From: Thermoplasmata archaeon
Lineage (GTDB): Archaea > Thermoplasmatota > Thermoplasmata > Thermoplasmatales > Thermoplasmataceae
Direction of reading: 5' to 3'
DNA length: 9,769 nt
Assembly: GCA_021847855.1 (NCBI GenBank)
Contig: JAJZOT010000038.1
Coordinates: 1 to 9,769 of the forward strand
A model generated the notes under the pieces. It was not told the origin of the DNA, searched no databases, and saw only the letters and a list, made by a program, of their open reading frames with translations. Position numbers and translations under genes: made by a program. Below are positions 1-7,426 of the stretch, one piece after another. Positions within the stretch are counted from its first letter, which is position 1. Each line of letters opens with the position of its first letter.

Positions 1-921
1 GTGAGTGCTTCCCATGTGGTAATAGCCATCAAGCGGGAATACAGAAATGCCCGAATCATTCTCACAGATGCGATTAAATCTTTCCGTGAATACATCGAGG
101 ACAAGAATATTCAGGATTTGCTGCCGTCAGTATCTCTGATTCCAGTGGCCGGTTACTATGTAACAGGAGAAGAAACGGCATTAATGGAGGCCATAGAGGG
201 AAAAAGGAGCGAACCAAGGATTCGTCCACCTTTTCCTGCTGAATCAGGTCTTTACGGTAAACCCACCCTGGTCCACAATGTCGAGACGCTCGTATATGTC
301 CTGGATGTGCTGAAGAACCACTATGGAAAAGGCGATGGCAACAGATCGATGAAAAGCTACTGCCTTACTGGAGACGTAAACATTCCTGGCGTATATCGCC
401 TCCCTATTGGTACAAGCGCTTCATTACTTGTCGAAAGGGAAGGAGGAACGGCATCCCGGAATCTTAAGGCATTTTTCCCGGGAGGGTTATCCGGAGGAAT
501 ATTCCCAGCTTCACATCTTTCCACTCCTCTGGATTTTGATTCTGTGAGGAAAAAAGGAGGCGGCATGGGCACAGGGGCACTGATAGCGATTTCAAACGAC
601 AGGTGCATGGTAGAAATCATGAAGACTGTCTCAGAATTCTTTGCATCGGAATCGTGCGGTAAATGTGTTCCATGCAGGCTGGGAACAGTAGAAATGTTCA
701 AGCTCCTCAATGACCTCTCTTCAGGACAGGCCACAAAGGAAGACCTTGAAACAGGAGAAGAGACAGCCAGACTCATGCAGGAAACATCAATTTGTGCACT
801 TGGCCAGGTAGCCGGAAAGGCATTTCTTGATTCAATGAAACATTTTTCTGAAGAATTTTTAGTTCACACTGAAAAGAAGTGCCCGGTAAATGTCTGTTTC
901 AAAAGAGGTGACAGTCAGTGA
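1..921 (+). CDS. NuoF-like NAD(P)H/FMN-binding subunit of formate dehydrogenase (5' end missing)
   Basis: This is the C-terminal part (306 codons visible) of a NuoF-family diaphorase subunit, which binds FMN and NAD(P) and exchanges electrons with a partner. Visible features: the GEETALMEAIEG motif (residues 56-67), then the PPFPAESGLYGKPT and HNVETL stretch of the flavin/NAD domain; an SLBB-type segment (about 120-145, TGDVNIPGVYRLPIG); and a C-terminal 4Fe-4S domain with Cys219, Cys222, Cys225 and Cys265, spaced as in NuoF. The reading frame is open to base 1 and homology starts immediately, so GTG at base 1 is not the real start. By comparison with NuoF, at least about 125 residues, including the glycine-rich FMN loop, lie upstream. 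The protein ends just after a KKCPVNVC sequence, without the extra ferredoxin tail of HydB-type relatives. It overlaps fdhA by 4 bp, which makes it the likely diaphorase partner of FdhA. It could be annotated fdhB or nuoF; which cofactor it uses cannot be read from the sequence. Confidence 0.93.
   Translation: MSASHVVIAIKREYRNARIILTDAIKSFREYIEDKNIQDLLPSVSLIPVAGYYVTGEETALMEAIEGKRSEPRIRPPFPAESGLYGKPTLVHNVETLVYVLDVLKNHYGKGDGNRSMKSYCLTGDVNIPGVYRLPIGTSASLLVEREGGTASRNLKAFFPGGLSGGIFPASHLSTPLDFDSVRKKGGGMGTGALIAISNDRCMVEIMKTVSEFFASESCGKCVPCRLGTVEMFKLLNDLSSGQATKEDLETGEETARLMQETSICALGQVAGKAFLDSMKHFSEEFLVHTEKKCPVNVCFKRGDSQ
905..911 (+). promoter_or_regulatory. Shine-Dalgarno for fdhA inside the upstream gene
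   Basis: GAGGTGA is an uninterrupted match to the complement of the archaeal 16S rRNA 3' end. It ends 6 bases before the GTG at 918. With the 4-bp GTGA overlap, it fixes the GTG as the start of the formate dehydrogenase gene and points to coupled translation of an internal operon gene. Genes elsewhere in the window that head their own transcript mostly lack such a site. Confidence 0.75.
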
Positions 922-3617
922 GCATCCGCGTAACAATTAACGGGATTGGAACTGATGCCGGGGAAGACAGTAGTGTTCTTCAAACCGCGGGAAAAATAGG
1001 CATCGAGATTCCTGCACTCTGTGATAAGGATGGACATGTCAATGGTGTATGCAGATTATGTATGGTCGAATTGGATAATACCGGCAAGGCAGTCCCTTCA
1101 TGCTCGACCACGGTAAAAGATGGAATGGAAATCAGAACTTCTACTTCCCATCTGAACACTTTGAGAAAAGGAATCCTCAGACTGCTGATGAATAAGCATG
1201 ACCGTCATCAGGACGCAGGAAATCTTAAATGTGCTCTTGAGAAATATGCTGAGGAATACGGGATAAGCTTAGTGGAAAATCAGGAAAAGCCCCGGATTCG
1301 GGATTTATCCCATCCTGCAATTGCATTTGATCCATCACTCTGCATTCTTTGCAGAAAATGCCTTCTGGCTTGTGATTATGATCAGCTAAATGATGTAATA
1401 GCTCTTTCTGGAAGAGGATATGAAACTACTGTTGCTTTTGATCTGGACGTGCCAATGGGGAACTCCAGCTGTGTCAGCTGTGGAGCCTGCGTAGACGTAT
1501 GCCCAACGGGAGCCTTGATAGAAAAGGAGTGGCAGCCGGCGGAACGCACTGTTACAACCATCTGTCCATATTGCGCTGTAGGCTGCTCAGTGGAATACGG
1601 GATAACGAGAGATAACATAGTGTGGGCGCGCGGGTCAGATACCGGTATCGTTAACAAAGGGAAACTATGTGTAAAGGGTAAGTTCGGTTACCAGTTTGAA
1701 TTAAGCCAGGATCGGCTCAAGGTGCCGTTAATACGAAGGGAAGGCGCTAAGAGAGAAAGATTTGATAGAACAGACCTCAGTTCGGTGTTCAGGGAAGCTT
1801 CATGGAAAGAAGCCCTAGATCTGATTGCATCTAAAATCACGGATATTAAGAACAGGAATGGCGGTGTCTCCATTGGCGGGATTGCCAGTGACAGGTCCAC
1901 GAACGAAGACATCTTCGCATTTCAGAAATTCATGAGGGCTGCTGTCGGATCGGATAACGTGGACCAGTCGGCAACTCTCTGTCACGCTCCGTCTGCGAGC
2001 ATGCTTTCACTGGCAACAGGTGCCGGAGCTTCCACTAATTCCATTGAGGACATCAAAAACGCAAGGACAATTGTAATGGTTGGTTCGAACGTGGATAGGG
2101 CCCACCCTGTGATATCGTCGTTCATTAAGAAGGCGGCCAGAAACGGTGCCAATCTTATAGTGGTTGATCCAAGAAAGGTTGAATTAACCAGACATGCAGA
2201 CATGATTCTGAATCTGAAGCCCGGAACTGACGTAGCTCTATTCTCTGCAATAGCCAAGTATATAATAGATATGGGTTGGGCGGATGAAAAATTCATAGAG
2301 GAACGTACAGAAGGATTTGCAGAGTACGCGAAGTCTCTTGAGCCATTCACGATTGACATGGCTGTTCACACCACAGGGCTTTTGCCTGACCACATAAAGG
2401 AAGTTGCGAGGATATATGCAACGAAAAAGCCATCTCTGATTATGTGGACACTGGGAATAACTGAACACGAGAATGGATCAGATAACGTCTCCTCTCTTGT
2501 TAATCTCGCGCTTCTCACCGGAAATGTTGGAGTTCCGGGTAGCGGCCTTGATCCAATAAGGGGACAGAATAATGTTCAGGGCGGGGCTGACGTTGGTTGT
2601 GTCGCAGGATCCCTTCCAGGTTATCAGCCTTATCTCGATCCGGAAACCCGTGCCAAATTTGAAAACAAATGGAATCGTAAACTTCCAAATTTCACCGGTT
2701 GGAAAAGTGTCGACATGATTGAAGCCTCCATGAAAGGACTCATCAAGTTTATGTATATATCCGGGGAGAACACAGTCCGTTCCCATCCAGACTCCGCCTA
2801 CGTGGCAGAGGCGTTCAAGAAACTCGATTTCCTTGTGGTTCAGGATATATTCCTGACAGAGACTGCCGAATATGCGGATGTAGTGCTTCCCGTGGCTTCA
2901 TCCTTTGAGAAGTCCGGTACATACACAAATACTGAACGCAGGGTACAGTTGATCAGGCCTCTCTTTACTCCTCCTGGTTTAGCAAAGCCGGATTGGCAAA
3001 TATATTCCGAGCTCGCAGGAAGGCTTGGTTATGACATGGGATTTGAATCTTCCGAAACCATAATGGATGAAGTAGCTGCATTAGTCCCGATATATGCTGG
3101 AATAAGTCATTCAAGATTAGGTCGGAATGGACTTCAATGGCCAGTGACGGCTCCAACACACACTGGTACTTCAACGCTCCATGTTGGAAAGTTTATCAGT
3201 GGAAAGGGCAAGTTCAGGGTCCTTCACTGGAGAGAACCTGATAAGGTATCTGAACACATTTACCCATATGTGCTCATCACAGGAAGGCAAAGGGAACATT
3301 ATCATACTGCCACCATGACTTCGAGATCAAAGATCATTAATGATCTTGCCAAAGGTGGGTTTCTGGAAATGAATGCTGACGACATGAGCAGGGAAGGGAT
3401 CAAGGAAGGGGAAAAAGTGGAGTTGATCTCACAGGCAGGAAGGCTTTACACTGTGGTAAAGGCAAGTAGTGACTTGCAGAGTGGGACTGTGTTCACTACA
3501 TTCCACTATGCAGAGATGTCCACCAATGTCCTGACTTCTCGTGTATTCGATAGTCCCACCCGTACTCCGGCTTACAAAGATACAAGGGTAAGAATCCGCA
3601 AAATACCTGAAACGTAG
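918..3617 (+). CDS. fdhA: Formate dehydrogenase, molybdopterin catalytic subunit (Cys type) with NuoG-like N-terminus
   Basis: Oxidises formate to CO2 (or the reverse) at a Mo/W-bis-pterin centre, probably in the cytoplasm. Domains in order: [2Fe-2S] ferredoxin (Cys35, 45, 48, 62); a NuoG-like linker in which only His94 and Cys105 of the usual His-Cys3 cluster ligands can be recognised; two intact 4Fe-4S motifs (Cys142/145/148/152 and Cys185/188/191/195); the molybdopterin domain with its own 4Fe-4S site (Cys216/219/223/251, followed by Lys253); the active-site pair Cys355-His356 in LCHAPS, in place of selenocysteine-His; Arg548 in RGQNNVQG, matching the catalytic Arg of E. coli FdhH; and a C-terminal pterin-binding domain with HYHTATMT (from His794). 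The 899-residue length is normal for NAD-linked FdhA. The GTG start at 918 gives a complete ferredoxin domain and has an SD. It is cotranscribed with the NuoF-like gene. Assignment is strong at family level; the physiological direction, the metal and even formate as sole substrate are inferred. Confidence 0.95.
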   Translation: MSIRVTINGIGTDAGEDSSVLQTAGKIGIEIPALCDKDGHVNGVCRLCMVELDNTGKAVPSCSTTVKDGMEIRTSTSHLNTLRKGILRLLMNKHDRHQDAGNLKCALEKYAEEYGISLVENQEKPRIRDLSHPAIAFDPSLCILCRKCLLACDYDQLNDVIALSGRGYETTVAFDLDVPMGNSSCVSCGACVDVCPTGALIEKEWQPAERTVTTICPYCAVGCSVEYGITRDNIVWARGSDTGIVNKGKLCVKGKFGYQFELSQDRLKVPLIRREGAKRERFDRTDLSSVFREASWKEALDLIASKITDIKNRNGGVSIGGIASDRSTNEDIFAFQKFMRAAVGSDNVDQSATLCHAPSASMLSLATGAGASTNSIEDIKNARTIVMVGSNVDRAHPVISSFIKKAARNGANLIVVDPRKVELTRHADMILNLKPGTDVALFSAIAKYIIDMGWADEKFIEERTEGFAEYAKSLEPFTIDMAVHTTGLLPDHIKEVARIYATKKPSLIMWTLGITEHENGSDNVSSLVNLALLTGNVGVPGSGLDPIRGQNNVQGGADVGCVAGSLPGYQPYLDPETRAKFENKWNRKLPNFTGWKSVDMIEASMKGLIKFMYISGENTVRSHPDSAYVAEAFKKLDFLVVQDIFLTETAEYADVVLPVASSFEKSGTYTNTERRVQLIRPLFTPPGLAKPDWQIYSELAGRLGYDMGFESSETIMDEVAALVPIYAGISHSRLGRNGLQWPVTAPTHTGTSTLHVGKFISGKGKFRVLHWREPDKVSEHIYPYVLITGRQREHYHTATMTSRSKIINDLAKGGFLEMNADDMSREGIKEGEKVELISQAGRLYTVVKASSDLQSGTVFTTFHYAEMSTNVLTSRVFDSPTRTPAYKDTRVRIRKIPET

Positions 3618-3962
3618 ATCCATAGCGAGGTTTTCCCATGTGATTGTCTGTGCATATCGCGAAATCCAGGTGTTATGCGTTTTTGGTAGCCTCAACAAAA
3701 GTGTCGAGTTATATCCTCCTATTGATATCGAATCCATTCAGGCTCTAGTTGCATAAACGAGGGAGAGTTCTATTTGCCTGTACGAATGGAAAATTACGAG
3801 GGTGTTCAAGAATCTCCGGACAAATTCTTCCTCATGGGCTGCGAAGGAATCACAGGGACCGACCAGAAACCATTTCGTTTCCAATTCTATCTGATTCAGA
3901 ATTCTAAAAGTATTCAAACTGAAATAACAAAAATTATTTTCCGTGTCCCGCTGACATGAAAT
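3618..3962. other. Gap between fdhA and aldo/keto reductase; no convincing gene
   Basis: This 345-base stretch holds no RNA gene that I can recognise. A T5 run at about 3681-3685 (GCGTTTTTGG) could be a weak archaeal terminator for the formate dehydrogenase operon. A 61-codon frame, TTG 3774 to 3959, has a purine-rich GAGGGAG about 9 bases upstream and a TATA-like ATAAA near 3753. Its peptide has no recognisable motif, and its end runs through the likely promoter of the next gene, so I do not call it a gene. The last 40 bases hold that promoter. Confidence 0.5.
3921..3938 (+). promoter_or_regulatory. BRE/TATA-like promoter of the aldo/keto reductase gene
   Basis: GAAATAAC followed by AAAATTATT resembles a purine-rich BRE plus an AT-rich box A. 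The box is centred about 29 bases before the ATG at 3963. No SD precedes that ATG, which fits a leaderless or near-leaderless transcript and separates this gene from the formate dehydrogenase operon. Confidence 0.5.
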
Positions 3963-4931
3963 ATGAAGCTCACAAGACTGGGCTGGTCTGACCTCAGGGT
4001 CTCCGTATTATGTCTGGGCGGCATGTCATTTGGCTCCACAGAGTGGATGGTTAAGGGAAATGAGGCTGAGAAAATAATAAAAACTGCAATTGACAGCGGT
4101 ATCAATCTCATCGATACGGCCAACGTTTATTCAACTGGAGAATCTGAAAAAATTCTTGGAACGACAATAAAAAACCTGGGAATAAGAGACGACCTGATCC
4201 TTTGCAGCAAAGTTGGCGGGAAGTTCAATGAAGTGCATCAGGGATTCTCCAGATCAGAAATAAACTATCAGCTGAAAGGATCGCTGGAAAGATTGCAGAC
4301 GGAACGGCTGGACATATATACTCTCCACACATGGTTTGATAGCCTGGAAACCCATAGCATCCTCCGCAACCTGAAACAGATTGTTGACGACGGCAAGACT
4401 TCGTATATCGGAGTAAGTAATTTTTTCGGATACCAGCTGGCTGAATTCTATCATGCTGCAATGGAAACAGGGATGGATGCTCCTGTGCTGGTTCAGAATC
4501 ACTACAACGCTATTTACAGGGAAGACGAGAGGGAAGTGATTCCATACTCATCTAGAAAAAACATTGCCTATACGCCATTCAGCCCGCTGGCAGCCGGATT
4601 TCTCACAGGCAAGTACCGGAGGGGTTCTACCCAGGATACTGTCAGATCGAGAACCTATCCGGCCATGAAGAAGAGATATTTCAGGAGTGAGGACTTCGAT
4701 GTGCTCGAAACTGTGGAAGAGATAGCCAGAGAAAGAGGAACCAAATCATCTGTAATTTCACTGGCCTATGTGCTTGCCAAGGGATTCATCCCTGTATTCG
4801 GAGCAACCAAAGTGGAACACGTTCTTGATGCTATTCAGGCAACAGAGATATCACTTGGAGAAAAGGATATGAAGAGGATAGAGGAAAAATACGTGCCTCA
4901 TCCTGTATCTATGGGTACGGCAGGTTATTAG
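3963..4931 (+). CDS. Aldo/keto reductase, NADPH-dependent
   Basis: A soluble (beta/alpha)8-barrel oxidoreductase of the aldo/keto reductase superfamily, reducing a carbonyl substrate with NAD(P)H. The full catalytic tetrad is visible: Asp51 and Tyr56 (IDTANVYSTGESE), Lys83 (CSKVGG) and His122 (YTLHTW). Cofactor and barrel signatures are present: IGVSNF (149-154, with Ser152/Asn153), Gln178 in LVQNHYN, SPLAAGFLTGKY (207-218), and the C-terminal GATKVEHVLDAI (280-291) that contacts NADPH phosphate in this superfamily. The 322-residue length is typical of the bacterial/archaeal YhdN- and Kv-beta-like groups. ATG 3963 starts exactly at the conserved N-terminal hairpin; a nearby ATG at 3956 is out of frame. 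The substrate cannot be predicted. It stands alone on its strand, downstream of fdhA but with its own promoter, and converges on the next gene with about 40 bases between the stops. Confidence 0.96.
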   Translation: MKLTRLGWSDLRVSVLCLGGMSFGSTEWMVKGNEAEKIIKTAIDSGINLIDTANVYSTGESEKILGTTIKNLGIRDDLILCSKVGGKFNEVHQGFSRSEINYQLKGSLERLQTERLDIYTLHTWFDSLETHSILRNLKQIVDDGKTSYIGVSNFFGYQLAEFYHAAMETGMDAPVLVQNHYNAIYREDEREVIPYSSRKNIAYTPFSPLAAGFLTGKYRRGSTQDTVRSRTYPAMKKRYFRSEDFDVLETVEEIARERGTKSSVISLAYVLAKGFIPVFGATKVEHVLDAIQATEISLGEKDMKRIEEKYVPHPVSMGTAGY

Positions 4932-4972
4932 CGTAATTTTTGATGAGGCATACTTGGACTATCCTGGTGGGA

Positions 4973-5932
4973 CTAGAAGAAATCAAGAGTCTTTCCGTCA
5001 AAGGGAGCACGTATCTTCAGGTCTATCTTTAAACCCTTATGGGATTCACCGAACAATGCAACTATTTTGATATAATTTTTTACCCAGTCGTTTGGAAGAA
5101 CAACAGTGATCCTCAGGTCATCCTTCAATGACTGTAGCAAAACTGCAAGTCTGGGTATACGATTCTCATTGAAGTGCTGTCTGAGTGCAATTAAGAGGGG
5201 ATGTTGGTTGTAACTCTCTCTAACTGAGCTATATTTTGAACCTGGCGCTGGAACCTCTTCATTTTCACCGTTGTTTGAGTCGTGACCATATATCAAGAGG
5301 CGGTATTTCTCGTTTAGGAATATCTTGTCCTCAAGTTCGGCAATAAGTCCTTCATCGGGTATCCCGACATTCCTGATCTCTTTCCTATTCATGTGAACAT
5401 CTGCTACAAGTACGGAAAGAGGCGTTTTCCTATTTATCTGTTCAAGTATAGAAATCAAGCCGCCCGAGAGTCCAAAGTACTCCAGCGAGATATTGTCGGA
5501 AGATGCCATATATTTGCCTAAAATTGCCGAAACTTCACTCGCGGCGGAGTTATGAAATCTAAAATCAGCGTAAAGGTTTCCATTTAATATATAGGTGTAG
5601 GTGAGAATCATTGTCGGAATCAACAGAAAATCTCTAATTATAGCTGAGCTCCCGGATTCCAGCATATCTCTTTCAACGATCATGTATTCGCCCTGTTCCA
5701 CAGCCTTGGCTGCCCTAAGCATTACGGAATCATGTTCCTCAAGTTGTTTTTTTCTGAAGAATGTCAGAAATGACAGCTTCTCTCCACTCTCAAAAATATA
5801 AGCAAGGTCGAGGTGATCAGGAGCGAGGGAAGGAATGTGAAAATTAAAGTCCTGACGGAGTGATATTGTACACCTCATGTCAAGACAGTTCTCAATATCT
5901 GAAATAAGCATATTGTTCCATCGCCTTCTCAT
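4973..5932 (-). CDS. Unrecognised 319-residue protein
   Basis: I do not recognise this family. The protein is soluble in appearance: no signal peptide, no clear membrane helix and no metal-binding cysteine pattern (only two cysteines, both near the N-terminus). It has an alternating hydrophobic pattern typical of an alpha/beta fold, with a stretch around residues 105-135 (IPTMILTYTYILNGNLYADF) that looks like paired beta strands. A loop rich in Asn, Glu, Pro and Ser at about 215-240 probably separates two domains. No helix-turn-helix, nucleotide-binding or hydrolase motif is visible. The ATG at 5932 is preferred: there is no SD, and a TATA-like box is centred about 24 bases upstream, which fits a leaderless start. 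A second ATG seven codons in (5911) is possible. Codon use and the long uninterrupted frame support a real gene. It converges with the aldo/keto reductase gene. Confidence 0.85.
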   Translation of the reverse strand: MRRRWNNMLISDIENCLDMRCTISLRQDFNFHIPSLAPDHLDLAYIFESGEKLSFLTFFRKKQLEEHDSVMLRAAKAVEQGEYMIVERDMLESGSSAIIRDFLLIPTMILTYTYILNGNLYADFRFHNSAASEVSAILGKYMASSDNISLEYFGLSGGLISILEQINRKTPLSVLVADVHMNRKEIRNVGIPDEGLIAELEDKIFLNEKYRLLIYGHDSNNGENEEVPAPGSKYSSVRESYNQHPLLIALRQHFNENRIPRLAVLLQSLKDDLRITVVLPNDWVKNYIKIVALFGESHKGLKIDLKIRAPFDGKTLDFF

Positions 5933-5950
5933 TGTTTGATCGGTTGTCAG

Positions 5951-5966
5951 GTTTTAAAGTTTCTGA
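5951..5966 (-). promoter_or_regulatory. TATA-like promoter for the 319-residue protein gene
   Basis: Read on the minus strand, GAAACTTTAAAAC contains a TTTAAA box centred about 24 bases before the ATG at 5932, with a purine-rich BRE-like GAAAC just upstream. No SD is seen, so a leaderless transcript is likely. Confidence 0.5.
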
Positions 5967-6053
5967 CATCATATTTTCCAAATATTTCCACTAAAACTCT
6001 GCTTGCAAGAAACTGTGAAAAGTCACACCGGCCACCCCGTTTTTGTTCATTCT

Positions 6054-6108
6054 GAAATTGTAATTAACTCAGGTTTGTGGGATTCTTGCCGTTCCATTAC
6101 AATATTTC
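6054..6108. repeat. Imperfect inverted repeat over the 3' end of the 124-residue gene
   Basis: GAAATTGTAAT (6054-6064) faces ATTACAATATTTC (6096-6108). They pair over 8 bases (ATTGTAAT/ATTACAAT) plus a further GAAA/TTTC after a two-base bulge, across a 31-base loop. It includes the stop codon of the minus-strand gene. It could be an RNA end structure or chance in AT-rich DNA. Confidence 0.35.
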
Positions 6109-6481
6109 AGAAATACTGCCAGAATTTATCCTGCCAGAGATCATACTCCTCTTTAAGCTCCTTTACCTCGACTATTTTGAAATTCTGACGTTTGGCTGCA
6201 TCCCTGTACTGCTTCTTCAGATCAGATTGGCTGAGATGAGCGAGTTCATCAAACCGGTCGCGTATCATCTTTTCAACATGGGGATGCATTTTGCTTACTT
6301 TTGATCCTGTGAATAATACTTTGAAGAATTTTTTTTCCTCGAGCGTTACATGAAATATCTTCCAGTCAATCTCCATAGTCGCGGACATTTCGTTACCAAC
6401 AATGTTTCCAAGCGCCATGACAGTGGTGATCCCCTCATGATCATCGTTGAGCTGAAAGGATATCTCAAGACCTTTCTCCAT
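6107..6481 (-). CDS. Unrecognised 124-residue protein
   Basis: Small soluble protein of no family I can name. The N-terminal two-thirds (about 1-65) alternates hydrophobic and polar residues like a small beta-sheet domain; the remainder is strongly helical and charged (KMIRDRF, then LKKQYRDAAKRQ and VKELKEEYDLWQDKFWQYF at the C-terminus), probably an amphipathic or coiled-coil helix. There are no cysteines and no membrane segment. The aromatic WQDKFWQYF ending is unusual. The ATG at 6481 has no SD; a TATA-like TTAAATAA is centred about 26 bases upstream. The gene lies between two other minus-strand genes but is separated from both by more than 170 bases with its own promoter, so an operon is unlikely. 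It is probably a lineage-specific protein; no function is proposed. Confidence 0.8.
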   Translation of the reverse strand: MEKGLEISFQLNDDHEGITTVMALGNIVGNEMSATMEIDWKIFHVTLEEKKFFKVLFTGSKVSKMHPHVEKMIRDRFDELAHLSQSDLKKQYRDAAKRQNFKIVEVKELKEEYDLWQDKFWQYF

Positions 6482-6743
6482 TGCGTGATATATAAATCCG
6501 CATTATTTAACATATGCCAACAGGAGGTCCCCTGCACGAGTTTGGTAAGGAGGTCTCTGATTGTGATTCTGTCGAACTTACCGGATAACTGTTATAATTC
6601 CAATTCTTTTCTCAAGATATGTATGGAAACGATCCGGAATAACGTTCTTAGGTATGCGGTATCTTATTTCCGGGCAGTAGAGAATTGCAGGAAGAATTCT
6701 GGGATCCTATTGCCGCACCGTAACAGTTCTTATGCTTCACGAA
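6482..6743. other. Intergenic stretch with no convincing gene
   Basis: About 260 bases between two minus-strand genes. Apart from the promoter elements next to the 124-residue gene, I see no RNA gene or repeat. A plus-strand frame (6350-6790) stays open across the gap by chance while running antisense over real genes. A short minus-strand open stretch (roughly 6590-6660) reads like plausible protein (YLRTLFRIVSIHILRKEL) but has stops on both sides, so it is at most a remnant. Confidence 0.4.
6488..6511 (-). promoter_or_regulatory. Tandem TATA boxes before the 124-residue gene
   Basis: Two box-A-like elements are read on the minus strand. TTAAATAA (6504-6511) is centred about 26 bases before ATG 6481, as expected for leaderless transcription. 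TTTATATA (6488-6495) is a perfect archaeal box A but lies only about 11 bases upstream; if used, it would initiate inside the frame, with the next in-frame ATG at 6418. Confidence 0.45.
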
Positions 6744-7385
6744 TCATGGAGTATTGGAATCAGACTCCTTATTGCTCATGTCCCCTGTGATTATCGGTAT
6801 CCTTCTTCTGTTGAGCTGCATAATCATCATGCGGAATGTTTGCATGGAGTCAAACTCAAGGGTGACAGGATTCTCGCTGCCCTTAAAGGAGATGGTAAGT
6901 GGCTGTAAGCCTGGAGCTGCACTCTTGACCTGTATGTTCTCTATATTGCTGTAAGCAAATGTCTCAATCCTGTCGCTTACTGGAATCCTGAAGCCTCCAG
7001 GCAGGAATTGAATGCCAAGCACGCTTTTCCTCAGGAACGAAGGGAGAAATAGAATGATAAGCAAGAACGGGATGAATGAATACGTCGGCATTCTTATGCT
7101 ATATTCAAGGACAATGAATATGGCGATCACTCCGAATGGAATAATTGTCGGAAGCCAACTGTAAATTCCTTTCTTGCTCTGAATCTTAATCACATCCGTT
7201 GACCGGTTAGAAACTGGCTCATTGATACTAGGCGTATCATAAGCTTGAGGTGAAGCCACAGGCTCATTGCTTTCGGTAGCCTGCATGCTGAATTGACTGT
7301 CCAGAAGAAAATTACCGCAGTTGGCACATATAGAAGCCGAAGACTTGTTTTTGTGACCGCAGTTCGGGCATTGGACTTTCGCCAT
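6744..7385 (-). CDS. Zinc-ribbon membrane protein with possible PH-like C-terminal domain
   Basis: 213-residue protein. An N-terminal zinc ribbon has Cys6, Cys9, Cys20 and Cys23 (CPNCG...CANCG). A low-complexity Ser/Asn/Pro/Glu linker (about 33-70) follows, then two hydrophobic helices (about 77-94 and 102-118) forming a membrane hairpin, and then a soluble beta-rich segment (about 121-195: LGIQFLPGGFRIPVSDRIETF, then ISFKG and VTLEF strands, then an amphipathic helix). The last part resembles small bacterial PH-like (bPH) domains in layout, but that is an inference. Both the ribbon and the C-terminal domain would face the cytoplasm. The ATG at 7385 is chosen over the TTG at 7394 because a TATA box lies about 25 bases before the ATG; an AGAGGA at 7395-7400 could also serve as an SD for it. 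Function unknown; such proteins are often membrane adaptors. Confidence 0.88.
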   Translation of the reverse strand: MAKVQCPNCGHKNKSSASICANCGNFLLDSQFSMQATESNEPVASPQAYDTPSINEPVSNRSTDVIKIQSKKGIYSWLPTIIPFGVIAIFIVLEYSIRMPTYSFIPFLLIILFLPSFLRKSVLGIQFLPGGFRIPVSDRIETFAYSNIENIQVKSAAPGLQPLTISFKGSENPVTLEFDSMQTFRMMIMQLNRRRIPIITGDMSNKESDSNTP

Positions 7386-7406
7386 ATATACCAATCCTCT
7401 TGGCGG

Positions 7407-7414
7407 GTATAAAG
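7407..7414 (-). promoter_or_regulatory. TATA box of the zinc-ribbon gene
   Basis: CTTTATAC on the minus strand is a good box A match centred about 25 bases before ATG 7385. On the plus strand the same bases read TATAAAG, so they could in principle act divergently, although no credible plus-strand gene follows at the right distance. Confidence 0.55.
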
Positions 7415-7426
7415 AATACGATTCAA

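Noticed and set aside
3774..3959. 61-codon TTG frame before the aldo/keto reductase
   Set aside because: Purine-rich upstream bases look SD-like, but the peptide is featureless and the frame ends inside the next gene's promoter region.
3963..4931. Aldo/keto reductase as part of the formate dehydrogenase operon
   Set aside because: Same strand, but a 345-base gap, a possible T-run terminator and its own TATA-like promoter make cotranscription unlikely.
4939..4945. TGATGAG as box C of a C/D guide RNA
   Set aside because: No box D or C'/D' pair follows at workable spacing in the 40-base gap.
6590..6660. Minus-strand remnant resembling a transposase tail
   Set aside because: About 20 plausible residues with stops on both sides, no inverted repeats and no target duplication; too little to call.
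6350..6790. 146-codon plus-strand open frame
   Set aside because: It runs antisense through the 124-residue gene and into the zinc-ribbon gene, has no promoter or SD in place, and its peptide has no domain character.
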